A DNA stretch of 64,000 nucleotides from Lysobacter sp. Root916 (GTDB taxonomy: Bacteria; Pseudomonadota; Gammaproteobacteria; Xanthomonadales; Xanthomonadaceae). Shown here one piece after another: positions 9,206 to 18,115 of the stretch. Where the stretch lies: contig NZ_LMJF01000014.1 of NCBI RefSeq assembly GCF_001429785.1, positions 1,392 through 65,391 of the forward strand, given 5' to 3'. Under the pieces are notes generated by a model, which searched no databases, was not told the origin of the DNA, and saw nothing but the letters and a program-made list of their open reading frames with translations. The translations under genes and the position numbers were made by a program. Each line of letters opens with the position of its first letter. Positions within the stretch are counted from its first letter, which is position 1.

Positions 9206-10909
9206 TTGTCCGATAACACCCCCGACGCTGGCGATATCGCCGAAAAGCGCGTGCGTAAGCCGCGTGTCGCCAAAGCCGACGCCGCTCCCGCAGCCGCCAG
9301 CCCGTCCGCTCCCGCTCCTGCGCCCAGCGCACCGCCGGCCGCTCCGGCGCCCGCGCCGGCCGCCCCCGCCGCTTCTGCCCCCTACTCTGGCGACTCCGCA
9401 CCGGCCTCGTCCGGCGCAGATGGCGCGCCGCAGGGCGGCAACGACGGCGGCAACGCCCAACGCGGCGAAGGCGGCTACAACAACGATCGAGGCGGCAACA
9501 ACAACCGCCGCGACCGCTTCCGCAACCGCCGCGACCGCGATCGCGACCGTGGCGGCCGTCCGCGCGACGAAGGCATGTCCAACGACGGCGGCAACGGCGA
9601 GAACTTCGTCCCGCGTCCGCACCCGCAGGTGCCGGAAGGCTTCCCGCAGTACTCCTTGGGCGACCTCAAGCGCATGCCGGCGCCCAAGCTGCTCGAAATC
9701 GCCGACCAGCTGAGCATTCAGGAAGGCGTGGCCCGCGCCCGCAAGCAGGACGTGATTTTCGCCCTGCTCAAGGTGCTGACCCGCCACGGCGAAGGCGTCG
9801 CCGCCGACGGCGTGCTGGAAATCCTGCCCGACGGCTTCGGCTTCCTGCGCGCGGCCGAGGCCAGCTACCTGGCCGGCCCGGACGACACCTATATCTCGCC
9901 CAGCCAGATCCGCCGCTTCAACCTGCGCACCGGCGACCACCTGTCCGGCCGCATCCGCTTCCCCAAGGACGGCGAACGCTATTTCGCCCTGTCCATCGTC
10001 GACACCATCAACGGCGAGCCGCTGGAAGCGTCCAAGAACAAGGTCCTGTTCGAGAACCTGACCCCGCTGTTCCCGCGCCGCAAGTTCCGCCTCGAGCGCG
10101 GCGACGGTTCGACCGAAGACATCACCGGCCGCATCCTCGACCTGATGGCGCCGCAGGGTAAGGGCCAGCGCGCCCTGATCGTGTCGCCGCCCAAGGCCGG
10201 TAAGACCATGCTGATGCAGCAGGTCGCCACCGCGATCACGCACAACCACCCCGACGTGCACCTGATCGTGCTGCTGGTGGACGAGCGTCCGGAAGAAGTG
10301 ACCGAAATGCAGCGCACCGTGCGCGGCGAAGTGGTCTCCTCGACCTTCGACGAGCCCGCCGGCCGCCACGTCCAGGTCGCCGAGATGGTGATCGAGCGCG
10401 CCAAGCGCCTGGTCGAACACAAGAAGGACGTGGTGATCCTGCTCGACTCGATCACCCGCCTGGCCCGCGCCTACAACAACGTCGTGCCGAGCTCGGGCAA
10501 GGTCCTGACCGGCGGCGTCGACGCCAACGCCCTGCACCGCCCGAAGCGCTTCTTCGGCGCGGCGCGCAACGTCGAGGAAGGCGGCTCGCTGACCATCATC
10601 GCGACCGCCTTGATCGACACCGGCAGCAAGATGGACGAGGTGATCTACGAAGAGTTCAAGGGCACCGGCAACTCGGAAGTGCACCTGGACCGCCGCATCG
10701 CCGAAAAGCGCGTCTACCCCGCGATCAACATCAACCGCTCCGGCACCCGCCGCGAGGACCTGCTGATCGAGCCGGAGCTGCTGCAGAAGATCTGGATCCT
10801 GCGCAAACTGCTGCACGGCATGGACGAGATCGGCGCGATGGAGTTCCTGCTGGACAAGATGAAGACCACCAAGTCCAACGACGAGTTCTTCAGTTCGATG
10901 AAGCGCTGA
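9206..10909 (+). CDS. rho: Transcription termination factor Rho with long disordered N-terminal region
   Basis: Rho is a hexameric RNA-dependent ATPase that ends transcription. I chose TTG at 9206 because GAGGAAT lies 6-7 bases upstream; the open frame continues further up without homology. The product is 567 residues against about 420 for E. coli Rho. The extra part is residues 1 to about 148: a Pro/Ala-rich run (about 25-60), then Gly/Asn-rich and Arg/Asp-rich repeats (about 75-125). The normal Rho N-domain begins near [18 protein letters not shown]. The RNA-binding cold-shock fold follows, then the P-loop PPKAGKT (328-334) and the conserved C-terminal ATPase with [11 protein letters not shown]. 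The catalytic core is intact. RG-rich insertions occur in Rho of several high-GC bacteria. Confidence 0.95.
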   Translation: MSDNTPDAGDIAEKRVRKPRVAKADAAPAAASPSAPAPAPSAPPAAPAPAPAAPAASAPYSGDSAPASSGADGAPQGGNDGGNAQRGEGGYNNDRGGNNNRRDRFRNRRDRDRDRGGRPRDEGMSNDGGNGENFVPRPHPQVPEGFPQYSLGDLKRMPAPKLLEIADQLSIQEGVARARKQDVIFALLKVLTRHGEGVAADGVLEILPDGFGFLRAAEASYLAGPDDTYISPSQIRRFNLRTGDHLSGRIRFPKDGERYFALSIVDTINGEPLEASKNKVLFENLTPLFPRRKFRLERGDGSTEDITGRILDLMAPQGKGQRALIVSPPKAGKTMLMQQVATAITHNHPDVHLIVLLVDERPEEVTEMQRTVRGEVVSSTFDEPAGRHVQVAEMVIERAKRLVEHKKDVVILLDSITRLARAYNNVVPSSGKVLTGGVDANALHRPKRFFGAARNVEEGGSLTIIATALIDTGSKMDEVIYEEFKGTGNSEVHLDRRIAEKRVYPAININRSGTRREDLLIEPELLQKIWILRKLLHGMDEIGAMEFLLDKMKTTKSNDEFFSSMKR

Positions 10910-10932
10910 GGCGCGACCCGAACCGTCAACGA

Positions 10933-10957
10933 AACGCCCCGCACCGCGGGGCGTTTT
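10933..10957 (+). terminator. Intrinsic terminator after rho
   Basis: AACGCCCCGC pairs with GCGGGGCGTT around ACC, ending in TTTT, about 25 bases after the rho stop codon. Confidence 0.85.
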
Positions 10958-10982
10958 CGTATCTGATGCCTGCCCCACAAAG

Positions 10983-11009
10983 AAAACGGCCCCGCGTGTG
11001 CGGGGCCGT
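10983..11009 (-). terminator. Intrinsic terminator of the XVIPCD effector gene
   Basis: ACGGCCCCGC pairs with GCGGGGCCGT. Read on the minus strand it ends in TTTTCTTT, about 25 bases after the effector stop. Confidence 0.8.
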
Positions 11010-11033
11010 CGTCGTATTGCCCGATCGTCGCGC

Positions 11034-12839
11034 TTACAGCCCGCGACCGCCGCCCTGCGTGGTCTGCTGCGCGGTGGTTTCGCCGGCCGCCATGTTGCGC
11101 GCGGCGAGCTGGCTGCTCACTTCCAGGCTTTGGCTGGAGCCGGCCGCGACGTCGATCGAGACCATGCGCCGGTTGGCCGAGGCCGGATCGCCCTGGACCG
11201 CGAACAGCTTGCTGCCGTCCTTGCTGGCGAACAGGTGATCGACCTGGGTCAGGCCGCCGTCGCGGGTGGCCGGCACCAGCGCGGCGGCCAGGTTCTGCTG
11301 CTGTTGCGGGTTGAGCTTGACCTGCGCGGGATCGACGCCCTTGAGCTTGTCCAGCATGTCCTTGTACATGCCGTTCAAAGCGTTCGCGCCGCTGGTCAGC
11401 ACGCCGGCCACGCGCAGGCCTTCATCGACCGCGCCGCCGACCTTGTTGGTGTTGCGGTTGGCCGCTTCCTGCTGGGCCGCGGGCAACAGGTAGGTGCCGC
11501 GCTCGCGGTCGCCGTCGCGATCGCGCACGTAGCGTTTGACGTCCTGCAGCTCCAGTTCCAGGAACTCCTTGGACGAACCCTTCGCGGCCTTGGCCAGATC
11601 GACCGCCTGCTGCGCGCTCAGGCGCTCCAGGCCCTGGCCGGAGGCGAGGATGTCGACCAGCGACTCGGGCTGCACCTTCTGCTTGAGGAAGGCCAGGAAG
11701 CGCTCGCGCGTTTCCGGGTTTTCGCCCATCGCATCGAGCACGCGGGTGGCGGTGGACAGGGCGTTGCCGGCGTCGGTGGGCATGCCCGAGATCTGGCGCA
11801 TCACGCCGCTGATCGCCTTGCGCGGCTCCAGGCCTTCGGCGAACGGGAAGCGTTCGCGGAACTCGTCCCAGCGTGGCGCGAGGATCTCTTCGCGGATGTG
11901 CTTGATCAATTGATACGCGCCGGCGGCGAAGGCGACGATGGCCACGCCCACGGGGGCGACGCCGATCAGGCCGCCGACCAGGCCGGAGTTGCGCGCGCCC
12001 AGCAGCAGCGCGGTCTGGCCGACGTCGCCGGCCAGCTTGAAGCCGTTGCCGAGCAGGTCGAACGCGGCATCGACGCGGCGGTCGGTGTCCAGCGGCTTGC
12101 GGGTGATCGGATCGCGGCCGTTGAACACACGCTCGGCGTCCTGGCCGATGGCCTTGGCGTCGTTGGCCACGCCCTTGATCGCGCTGTAGCGCTCCAGGAT
12201 CTTGGCCGCCTCGCGTTCGCGCCCGGTGCTGGTGGCGAACTGCAGCACCGCCGCCATCGCCACCGCGTCCACCGGCTGTCCGGCCTGGCTGGCGGCGGTG
12301 CCGGCCTTGATCGCGGCTTCCAGCGCGGCCAAGGTCTGGGCGACGTCGGCGTGCCCACCGCTTTGGGCGAGCTGCTGGAGCTCGGCCAGCGGCTTATCGA
12401 CGGGCGCGTCGGGGCTGGCGTCGCGTTGCGCCGACCAGCTCTTGGCGTAACCGACCAGCGAGGTCTGCAGGGTGGCCGGCAATTCCACCGCGTAACCGTG
12501 GAACGGCGGTGACACGCGGCCGTCGGCGCGGGTCTCGCCGGGGTACAGCTTCCAGGTCAGGGCGGTCTGGGCGAGCGCGCCGCCAGGCCCCGAGACCGAG
12601 GCCACCGTGGCTTCGAGGGTGTCCTCGTCCACGACCTGGCCGTTGCGCTGCAAGGCGTCGGCGACGACCGCACGCAGCACGGTATCGCGCGACCATTCGT
12701 CGTCGGCGGGCAGCAGCGCCGTGTAGTTGAGGGCGCGGTCCTGCGGCGCACCCTGTCCCGCGTACCAACGACGGGCCACCGTGGCGTTGCCGCCGCGTGT
12801 GCCGCTGTCGTCCGAAATCGAATCGACTACTGCATTCAT
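11034..12839 (-). CDS. Putative type IV secretion (X-T4SS) effector with C-terminal XVIPCD
   Basis: The 601-residue protein has no signal peptide. Its last ~75 residues fit the XVIPCD (Xanthomonadales VirD4-interacting protein conserved domain). The pieces are a GL..VDH start (VDHLFASKDG, 533-542), KLFAVQG (544-550), an ANRR.VSIDVA block, a VSSQ motif and a Gln/Thr-rich tail. In Xanthomonas and Stenotrophomonas this domain docks killing effectors to VirD4 of a bacteria-targeting T4SS. The N-terminal 500 residues match no toxin fold I recognise. They are helical in character, with one hydrophobic stretch at about 285-312 (GLVGGLIGVAPVGVAIVAFA) that could insert into membranes. ATG at 12839 follows AAGGAG by nine bases. 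The upstream gene on the same strand encodes a periplasmic protein, the usual place of an immunity gene. No T4SS structural genes lie in the window. Confidence 0.8.
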   Translation of the reverse strand: MNAVVDSISDDSGTRGGNATVARRWYAGQGAPQDRALNYTALLPADDEWSRDTVLRAVVADALQRNGQVVDEDTLEATVASVSGPGGALAQTALTWKLYPGETRADGRVSPPFHGYAVELPATLQTSLVGYAKSWSAQRDASPDAPVDKPLAELQQLAQSGGHADVAQTLAALEAAIKAGTAASQAGQPVDAVAMAAVLQFATSTGREREAAKILERYSAIKGVANDAKAIGQDAERVFNGRDPITRKPLDTDRRVDAAFDLLGNGFKLAGDVGQTALLLGARNSGLVGGLIGVAPVGVAIVAFAAGAYQLIKHIREEILAPRWDEFRERFPFAEGLEPRKAISGVMRQISGMPTDAGNALSTATRVLDAMGENPETRERFLAFLKQKVQPESLVDILASGQGLERLSAQQAVDLAKAAKGSSKEFLELELQDVKRYVRDRDGDRERGTYLLPAAQQEAANRNTNKVGGAVDEGLRVAGVLTSGANALNGMYKDMLDKLKGVDPAQVKLNPQQQQNLAAALVPATRDGGLTQVDHLFASKDGSKLFAVQGDPASANRRMVSIDVAAGSSQSLEVSSQLAARNMAAGETTAQQTTQGGGRGL

Positions 12840-13089
12840 TAGCACTTACTCCTTGTCCGGTGAACTAGCTCCTGGTGAACCAACCCTCGGGCACTCCGGC
12901 CCAGGGTCGAAGCTGAATCATGCGCCCGTCGAATGACCGGGGCAATTCGGGGGCGTGTGGTGGGCGCCCGGGCGGTCCGGGCGGGTTCGCCGCATCCGGC
13001 CGATCCGGTCCGGAAAGGAAAACGCCCACGGGGCGGGGCGACGTCGGGCCTGGCGCCGGCCTGGGCCGACGTATCGGGGCGTGGCCGCC

Positions 13090-13935
13090 CTACTCGTCGA
13101 CGCTGCTGAGGTCGGATTCGGCGTGCTGCCAGCCGGCGGCGGTGCGGCGCATCAGCACGCGGCCGCGGCTGCGGATGTCGTCGCGATCCACGCCCTCGAC
13201 CCAGAGCACGGCCTGGTCGCCGTGCTGGCGGCCGCGCGCGATCCGCGCCTGCAACGGCTCGCCGTCGCGCAGGGACTTCAGCGATTCCTTGACCGTGCCG
13301 GCATCGTCCTCGGGGAAGCGCCAGCGCGCGTCCTCGCCGCCCATGCGGCGCAGGGCGGCGACGTCGCCTTTGGCCAGGGCGTCCAGCCAGGCGTTGTAGG
13401 CCGCGCCGGGCGCGCCGCCGCCGGCCGGCAAGGCGCTGCCGGGCGCGGGCGCGATCGGCGTGTCGAAGCGCAGATCGAAATCGTAGGGCGTGCCGAGGAA
13501 ATCGCCCTCGGCCAGCTGCCAGCGGCCGGCGATGCGCACGGCCTCGTTGCGTTGCAGAGCGAGTTCGCCGTAGCCGCCGCTGTTGAAGCCTTCGGGCGAA
13601 TAGAACAAACCGCACTCGCTGCCGTCGGCGGCGATGCACAGGCGCACGTAGCCGCCCGCGGGCGCCTGTTCGCGCACCGCGTCCATGGCGTCGAACGCGG
13701 CGGCGACCGCGGCCGCGTCCAGCGGCTTGGCGCTGAGGAACACCAGGGTGCGGCGCTCCTCGGCCTGATCGGACGGCTCCTCGATCACCGCGATCGCATG
13801 CGCCAGGCTCAGGCGTGCGTCGCCGTAACGGAAATAGCCGGAGCCGGTCTGGGCCTCGGCGGCGCCGGCGGCGATCCATCCGGCCGTCAGCGCGAGCGCG
13901 CGCAGGCGGCGGCGCAAGGCGTGCGTGGCGCTCAT
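13090..13935 (-). CDS. Periplasmic protein of unknown fold, candidate immunity protein for the XVIPCD effector
   Basis: The 281-residue protein carries a signal peptide (basic RRRLR, hydrophobic core, cleavage near AEA|Q at residue 28). The mature region has two cysteines about eight residues apart (LCIAADGSEC) and no motif I recognise. The C-terminal part, with a WLDALAKGDVAALRRM helix, resembles a small helix-plus-sheet domain. ATG at 13935 follows AAGGA by eight bases. It is transcribed in the same direction as the effector and lies 250 bases upstream of it. Known X-T4SS immunity proteins (X-Tfi) are typically periplasmic or lipoproteins encoded directly next to their effector. The pairing is inferred from position and export only. 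Confidence 0.6.
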   Translation of the reverse strand: MSATHALRRRLRALALTAGWIAAGAAEAQTGSGYFRYGDARLSLAHAIAVIEEPSDQAEERRTLVFLSAKPLDAAAVAAAFDAMDAVREQAPAGGYVRLCIAADGSECGLFYSPEGFNSGGYGELALQRNEAVRIAGRWQLAEGDFLGTPYDFDLRFDTPIAPAPGSALPAGGGAPGAAYNAWLDALAKGDVAALRRMGGEDARWRFPEDDAGTVKESLKSLRDGEPLQARIARGRQHGDQAVLWVEGVDRDDIRSRGRVLMRRTAAGWQHAESDLSSVDE

Positions 13936-14032
13936 CGAGGCTGTCCTTTGCGGCTGTCCCAATTAGGCGCACGTAATAGCACGGCGGCGGCGGACAGCGC
14001 GGCGATCGCGGCGGCGGCGGTGAGCTGCGCGC

Positions 14033-14302
14033 ATGCGATTGCTCGTACTCGAAGACCAAGCCGATCTGCGCGCAACCGTCGCCGGCCGCCTGCGCGCGCA
14101 TGGGCATGCGGTGGACGAGGTTGCGGATCTGGCGCCCGCGGAGTCCTTCGTGCGCTCCCACGCCTACGACGCCTTCGTGCTCGATCGCGGACTGCCCGAT
14201 GGCGATACGCTGACCGTGCTGCGGCAATGACGCGAGCGCGGTATCGCCACCCCGGCGCTGTTCCTGACCGCGCGCGATGGGGCGGCATGGTGCATTGCGT
14301 GA
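14033..14302 (+). pseudogene. Degraded OmpR-family response regulator fragment
   Basis: The frame starting at 14033 encodes a recognisable receiver domain: LVLEDQADLR acidic pocket, then AFVLDRGLPDGD with the phosphoacceptor Asp. It stops at TGA (14228-14230) after LRQ. The same frame continues as RERGIATPALFLTARDG, exactly the next receiver segment, so the TGA most likely replaced a Trp codon. Similarity then ends at about 14280 and a second stop follows at 14300. The rest of the receiver, the whole DNA-binding domain and any partner kinase are gone. It lies upstream of and opposite to the candidate immunity gene. Confidence 0.8.
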
Positions 14303-14436
14303 CCCAGCAGCAGCCCGCGGCACGCTAAGGCGCGGGTCCGCGCGCGCCCTCATGGCCTGCCGCGACTGGCGGGGTTGATCGGTCGCGGAGCAGGGGATTG
14401 AAAATCCCCGTGTCGCCGGGCCGCCACCGCCGCATG

Positions 14437-14469
14437 AAAACGGCCGCCGGGCGCACTGCCCGGCGGCCG
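14437..14469 (-). terminator. Terminator of the TonB-like gene
   Basis: CGGCCGCCGGGC pairs with GCCCGGCGGCCG around a 5-base loop. The minus-strand transcript ends with TTTT just after the stem, eight bases beyond the stop codon. Confidence 0.8.
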
Positions 14470-14476
14470 CAATGGC

Positions 14477-15376
14477 TTACAGCGCGACGCCCTTCACTTC
14501 GCTGGCCAGCTTGATCGCACTGGCCAAGGGCACCACGTCGCCGGCATCGACATCGGATACGCCGATGCGCTGATTGCCGGTGTCGCTTTGCAGCCAGGCC
14601 GGTTCGCGGCGCGCGCCGCGCACTTCGGTGCGCCACTGGCCCGGACGGGTCTCGCGCATGCCCGGGGCCTGGAACTCCACCGGCATGCTCACGGTGAGAT
14701 CGCGCGCGCTGGGATGGTCGGTGTGCAACTGCACGTTGAACTGCCAGCTGCGCGCGGCCCGCGCGGTGGCCTGCTCCAGCGCCGCCACGCCCTTGGCCAG
14801 GGCCTTGTCGCTGCCGTAGACGTTGAGCAGGCTGGTCTGCACCGGCGCCGCTTCGAGCACGCGACCGTCCGCGGACAGGCGCAGGTAAAGCAGCACCACA
14901 CCGCCCACGCGTGCGCGCGCCAGACCTTCGGGATAGGACGGCGCCACGATCTTGCGGCTGCTGATCGTGACGACGGCCGGCGGCGCATCGGGCAGTACGC
15001 CGTAGCCGGTGGCCGGGAAGGTCACGTTGTCGACGGTGACCGCGTAGCGCTCCTCGCCGAGTTGGCGCGCGGCCAGGGTCACGCGCATGCGCGCCTTGGC
15101 GGTGACCGGCTTGCCCTGCACCAGCACCGGCTCGAAGCGCCAGGCGCGCACCTGGCGTTCCAGGCTGGTCTTGACGTCGTCGGGCAGCGGGGTCTCGCTG
15201 CGGTAGTCGATCAGGGCGCCGCTGGGGTCGATCGCGATCTCGCTGTCGACGCGCGTGGTCATGATCGAGTCCACCGGCGGTTTGGGCGGTGCCGGTGGGG
15301 ATTGGGCCCAGGCCGACGCGGCCAGGCTCAGGGCGGACAGCGCGAGCGCGGTCCGCCGGAGGGAGTTTCCTTGCAT
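14477..15376 (-). CDS. Periplasmic protein with TonB C-terminal-like domains
   Basis: The 299-residue protein has a signal peptide ending SAWA|QS at residue 25. Residues 145-185 (VAPSYPEGLARARVGGVVLL then LRLSADGRVLEA) match the TonB C-terminal pattern in which a YP..A...G..G.V...V..DG.V stretch forms the first strands. The earlier part, with IDPSGALIDYR and VRAWRFEPVLVQGKPV, looks like a second, diverged copy. Unlike true TonB it has a cleavable signal and no Pro-rich periplasm-spanning segment, so energy transduction is doubtful; a periplasmic partner role is more likely. AGGAG lies seven bases before the ATG. It is monocistronic, with its own terminator. Confidence 0.7.
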   Translation of the reverse strand: MQGNSLRRTALALSALSLAASAWAQSPPAPPKPPVDSIMTTRVDSEIAIDPSGALIDYRSETPLPDDVKTSLERQVRAWRFEPVLVQGKPVTAKARMRVTLAARQLGEERYAVTVDNVTFPATGYGVLPDAPPAVVTISSRKIVAPSYPEGLARARVGGVVLLYLRLSADGRVLEAAPVQTSLLNVYGSDKALAKGVAALEQATARAARSWQFNVQLHTDHPSARDLTVSMPVEFQAPGMRETRPGQWRTEVRGARREPAWLQSDTGNQRIGVSDVDAGDVVPLASAIKLASEVKGVAL

Positions 15377-15669
15377 CGTGTAGCTCCTGTGGATGTAGCG
15401 TGGATGCGTCGCGGCCCGGGCTCCTGCCCGTGGCGGCCGCGCGCCTTGTGAGCTTAGCAATGCCTGGGCGGCCTCTAGCGCATCGGGTTCACCGTTTCGC
15501 CGCAAGAACGCGCGGACGCGAGCCTGCTGCGACGCGCCATCGCGGCGCGCCGATTGGACCGCTGGAGCGGAAGCTGTTTCCCGTCCACGCGCCACCACCG
15601 CGTCCGCCGCGGTCGGTAAGATGAAGGCGTCGCGGATGGCGGCGATCTGGCGGGCGACGAGGGTGATGC

Positions 15670-17505
15670 ATGCATAGCGGCGGTCTGGAACTTGCGCTGG
15701 TCTTCCTGCTGGCCGCGGTGATCGCGGTGCCGGTGTTCCGCAAGTTCGGACTGGGCGCGGTGCTGGGCTACCTGGCCGCCGGCGTGGTGCTGGGCCCCTA
15801 CGGGGTCAAGGTGATCCGCAACGCCGAACCGGTGCTGGCCGCGTCGGAAATCGGCGTGGTGATGATGTTGTTCGTGATCGGCCTGGAGCTGTCGCCCTCG
15901 CGTCTGCGGGTGATGCGCAAGCCGGTGTTCGGCGCCGGCGGCCTGCAGGTGCTGCTCAGCGGCCTGGCCCTGGGCGCGATCGCGATGTTCGGCGGCGGCC
16001 TGGGCTGGAAGGCGGCGGTGGTGGTGGGCGTGGGCCTGGCCCTGTCCTCGACCGCGGTCTGCCTGCAGCTGATGTCCGAGCGCAAGGAACTGACCAGCGA
16101 CTACGGCCGGCTCGCGTTCGCGATCCTGCTGTTCCAGGACCTGGCCGCGATCCCGCTGCTGGCGGCGATTCCGCTGCTGGGCAAGGCCGCGTCGGTCCAG
16201 GGCGGCGGCATGGAATGGGTCGCGATCGCCAAGGCGGTCGGCGCGATCGGTGCGGTGATTTTCGGCGGCCGCGTGTTGCTGCGGCACGTGTTCCGGATCG
16301 TCGCGCGCACCCAGATGCCGGAAGTGTTCACCGGCGCGGCGCTGTTGACGGTGCTGGGCGCGGCCTGGGTGATGCAGATCGCCGGCCTGTCCGCGGGCCT
16401 GGGTGCCTTCATCGCCGGTGTGCTGCTGGCCGATTCGGAATTCCGCCACGAGCTCGAATCGCAGATCGACCCGTTCAAGGGCCTGCTGCTGGGTCTGTTC
16501 TTCATGGCCGTGGGCATGAGCATCGACCTGCAGCGCGTGGTCTCCGAGCCGGCGATGATCGCGGCGATGGTGGCGGTGCTGATGCTGGTCAAGTTCGCCC
16601 TGCTGTTCGGCGTCGGCCTGCACCCGGGCGGCCTGGACCGTCGCGAATCGGTGCAACTGGCCGCGGTGATGTCGCTAGGCGGCGAGTTCGCCTTCATCGT
16701 GTTCAACGAAGCGGTCAACGCCGGTCTGCTCGACGACCCTTCGCGCGACCGTTTGATCGCCGCGGTCGGCGTGTCGATGGCGTTGACGCCGTTGCTGCTG
16801 ATCGCGATCTCGCGCGCCTTGTCGGCCGCGCCCAAGGCCAAGCCCAAGCGCGAATTCGACCAGATTCCCGACAACCACCCCAAGGTCCTGATCGCGGGCA
16901 TGGGCCGCTTCGGCCAGATCGTGGCGCGCCTGCTGCTGGCCCACAAAGTGCCGTTCATCGCGATCGAGAACAGCGCCGACCAGGTCGACTTCATGCGCCG
17001 CTTCGGCAACATGGTCTATTACGGCGACCCGGCGCGCCCGGAGCTGCTGCGTTCTGCCGGCGCCGCCCAGGTCGATGTGTTCGTGATCGCCATCGACGAC
17101 CACGACGGCAACATCCGCACCGTGCGTACCCTGCGCCGTCTGTACCCGCGCGCCAAGGTGTTCGCGCGCGCACGCGATCGCCGGCATGCCTGGCAGCTGA
17201 TGGACCTGGGCGCCGAACCGATCCGCGAGACCTTCCATTCCAGCCTCAAGCTGGGCGAACACGTGCTGACCTCATTGGGCGTGGCGCCGGAAGTCGCGCG
17301 CGATCACACCGAGCGTTTCCGCGAACACGACGAGCGCATGCTCAACGCCCAGTACCTGGTCCACGACGACGAGGCCGCGCTGCTGCAATCGGCCAAGGAC
17401 GCGCGCAAGGAGCTGGAGGAACTGTTCGAGGCCGACCAGGGCGAAGGCCTCCTGGGCGAGATCACCGCCGACGCCGACGCGGCCGCGCAGCGGTCGTTGC
17501 ATTAG
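15670..17505 (+). CDS. kefB: KefB/KefC-type potassium-proton antiporter
   Basis: This is an inner-membrane monovalent cation:proton antiporter of the CPA2 family, 611 residues. About twelve membrane segments occupy residues 5-385, including the conserved VGLALSSTAVCLQ and LFQDLAAIPLLA segments. A cytosolic RCK_N nucleotide-binding domain follows, with the Rossmann motif GMGRFG near residues 410-415 and acidic EN after the second strand. In E. coli KefB/KefC release potassium during electrophile stress under glutathione control. No ancillary kefG/kefF gene is adjacent here. KefB and KefC cannot be firmly separated by reading alone. Confidence 0.85.
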   Translation: MHSGGLELALVFLLAAVIAVPVFRKFGLGAVLGYLAAGVVLGPYGVKVIRNAEPVLAASEIGVVMMLFVIGLELSPSRLRVMRKPVFGAGGLQVLLSGLALGAIAMFGGGLGWKAAVVVGVGLALSSTAVCLQLMSERKELTSDYGRLAFAILLFQDLAAIPLLAAIPLLGKAASVQGGGMEWVAIAKAVGAIGAVIFGGRVLLRHVFRIVARTQMPEVFTGAALLTVLGAAWVMQIAGLSAGLGAFIAGVLLADSEFRHELESQIDPFKGLLLGLFFMAVGMSIDLQRVVSEPAMIAAMVAVLMLVKFALLFGVGLHPGGLDRRESVQLAAVMSLGGEFAFIVFNEAVNAGLLDDPSRDRLIAAVGVSMALTPLLLIAISRALSAAPKAKPKREFDQIPDNHPKVLIAGMGRFGQIVARLLLAHKVPFIAIENSADQVDFMRRFGNMVYYGDPARPELLRSAGAAQVDVFVIAIDDHDGNIRTVRTLRRLYPRAKVFARARDRRHAWQLMDLGAEPIRETFHSSLKLGEHVLTSLGVAPEVARDHTERFREHDERMLNAQYLVHDDEAALLQSAKDARKELEELFEADQGEGLLGEITADADAAAQRSLH

Positions 17506-17512
17506 GCGAGCA

Positions 17513-17546
17513 TAAAAACGACATCGTCCCGACCTCGGGGCGATGT
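17513..17546 (-). terminator. Terminator between convergent kefB and the low-GC pair
   Basis: ACATCGTCCC pairs with GGGGCGATGT (one wobble). On the minus strand it runs into CGTTTTTATG, so it mainly serves the exported-protein pair, although it may act in both directions. Confidence 0.65.
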
Positions 17547-17568
17547 GCTTGCGGCTCGATCCTTCAGC

Positions 17569-18063
17569 TTAGGCGCCGGGACAAACCAGCTCGGTAGTTC
17601 GCGCTTCGCAGTGGTACTCGCCGCCGCCTACCGATACGCAGCCGCCGCCGCCAGGCTGGGAAAAGCAATTCCCCCAAGGGTCGTCTCCAACGCCGCCGAA
17701 CTCGCCACCGCCATCAATACCGCCGCCACCTCCCCCTGTGCTTGCCAGGGCAGCAGCATCCGCTGTGCGATTAGCCCGATCTTTCAATGTCTCGCCGCAA
17801 GTCTTAGGCCCCATTTCGGTCAAAATTGCCTGCGGCAAATGGGGGTATTTGATGTAGACCGAAACGGGCCCCTCTACATCCTTGAATAAGTCCCCAAACT
17901 TCTCCACCCCCTCCGCAACGGCACGCCAAGTACGCTCCCCGCTCAAACTTTGCCAGGCTGAAACACTAATCGTGGCGGGCACCTGAGCCCGGGCATATAC
18001 ACAGGCACCGGCAATAGCTGCCAACGAAACAAAGAACAACAACATTCCCCCACGCGCTTTCAT
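17569..18063 (-). CDS. Secreted Gly- and Cys-rich protein of unknown function
   Basis: The 164-residue product starts with a signal peptide (LLFFVSLAAIAGACVYARAQ). ATG follows AAGGAG by five bases. The middle is unremarkable. The C-terminal third is a Gly-rich linker followed by a short Cys-containing segment, a layout seen in small exported proteins with disulfides. Base composition is visibly more AT-rich than the flanks. It lies 52 bases after the upstream gene on the same strand, so the two form a probable operon. I recognise no family. Confidence 0.6.
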   Translation of the reverse strand: MKARGGMLLFFVSLAAIAGACVYARAQVPATISVSAWQSLSGERTWRAVAEGVEKFGDLFKDVEGPVSVYIKYPHLPQAILTEMGPKTCGETLKDRANRTADAAALASTGGGGGGIDGGGEFGGVGDDPWGNCFSQPGGGGCVSVGGGEYHCEARTTELVCPGA

Positions 18064-18115
18064 AACCTCTCCTTGACTGGATGGAAGCCTCCCATTTACG
18101 GGGTGCGGGTACTGC

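Noticed and set aside
12955-14328. 457-codon + strand frame opposite the candidate immunity gene
   Set aside because: Antisense shadow without start signal. The receiver-domain remnant at 14033 lies in a different frame.
12839-14353. 504-codon minus-strand frame over the candidate immunity gene
   Set aside because: It is Arg-rich and out of frame with the signal-peptide-bearing gene, which has a proper ribosome-binding site and domain-like composition.
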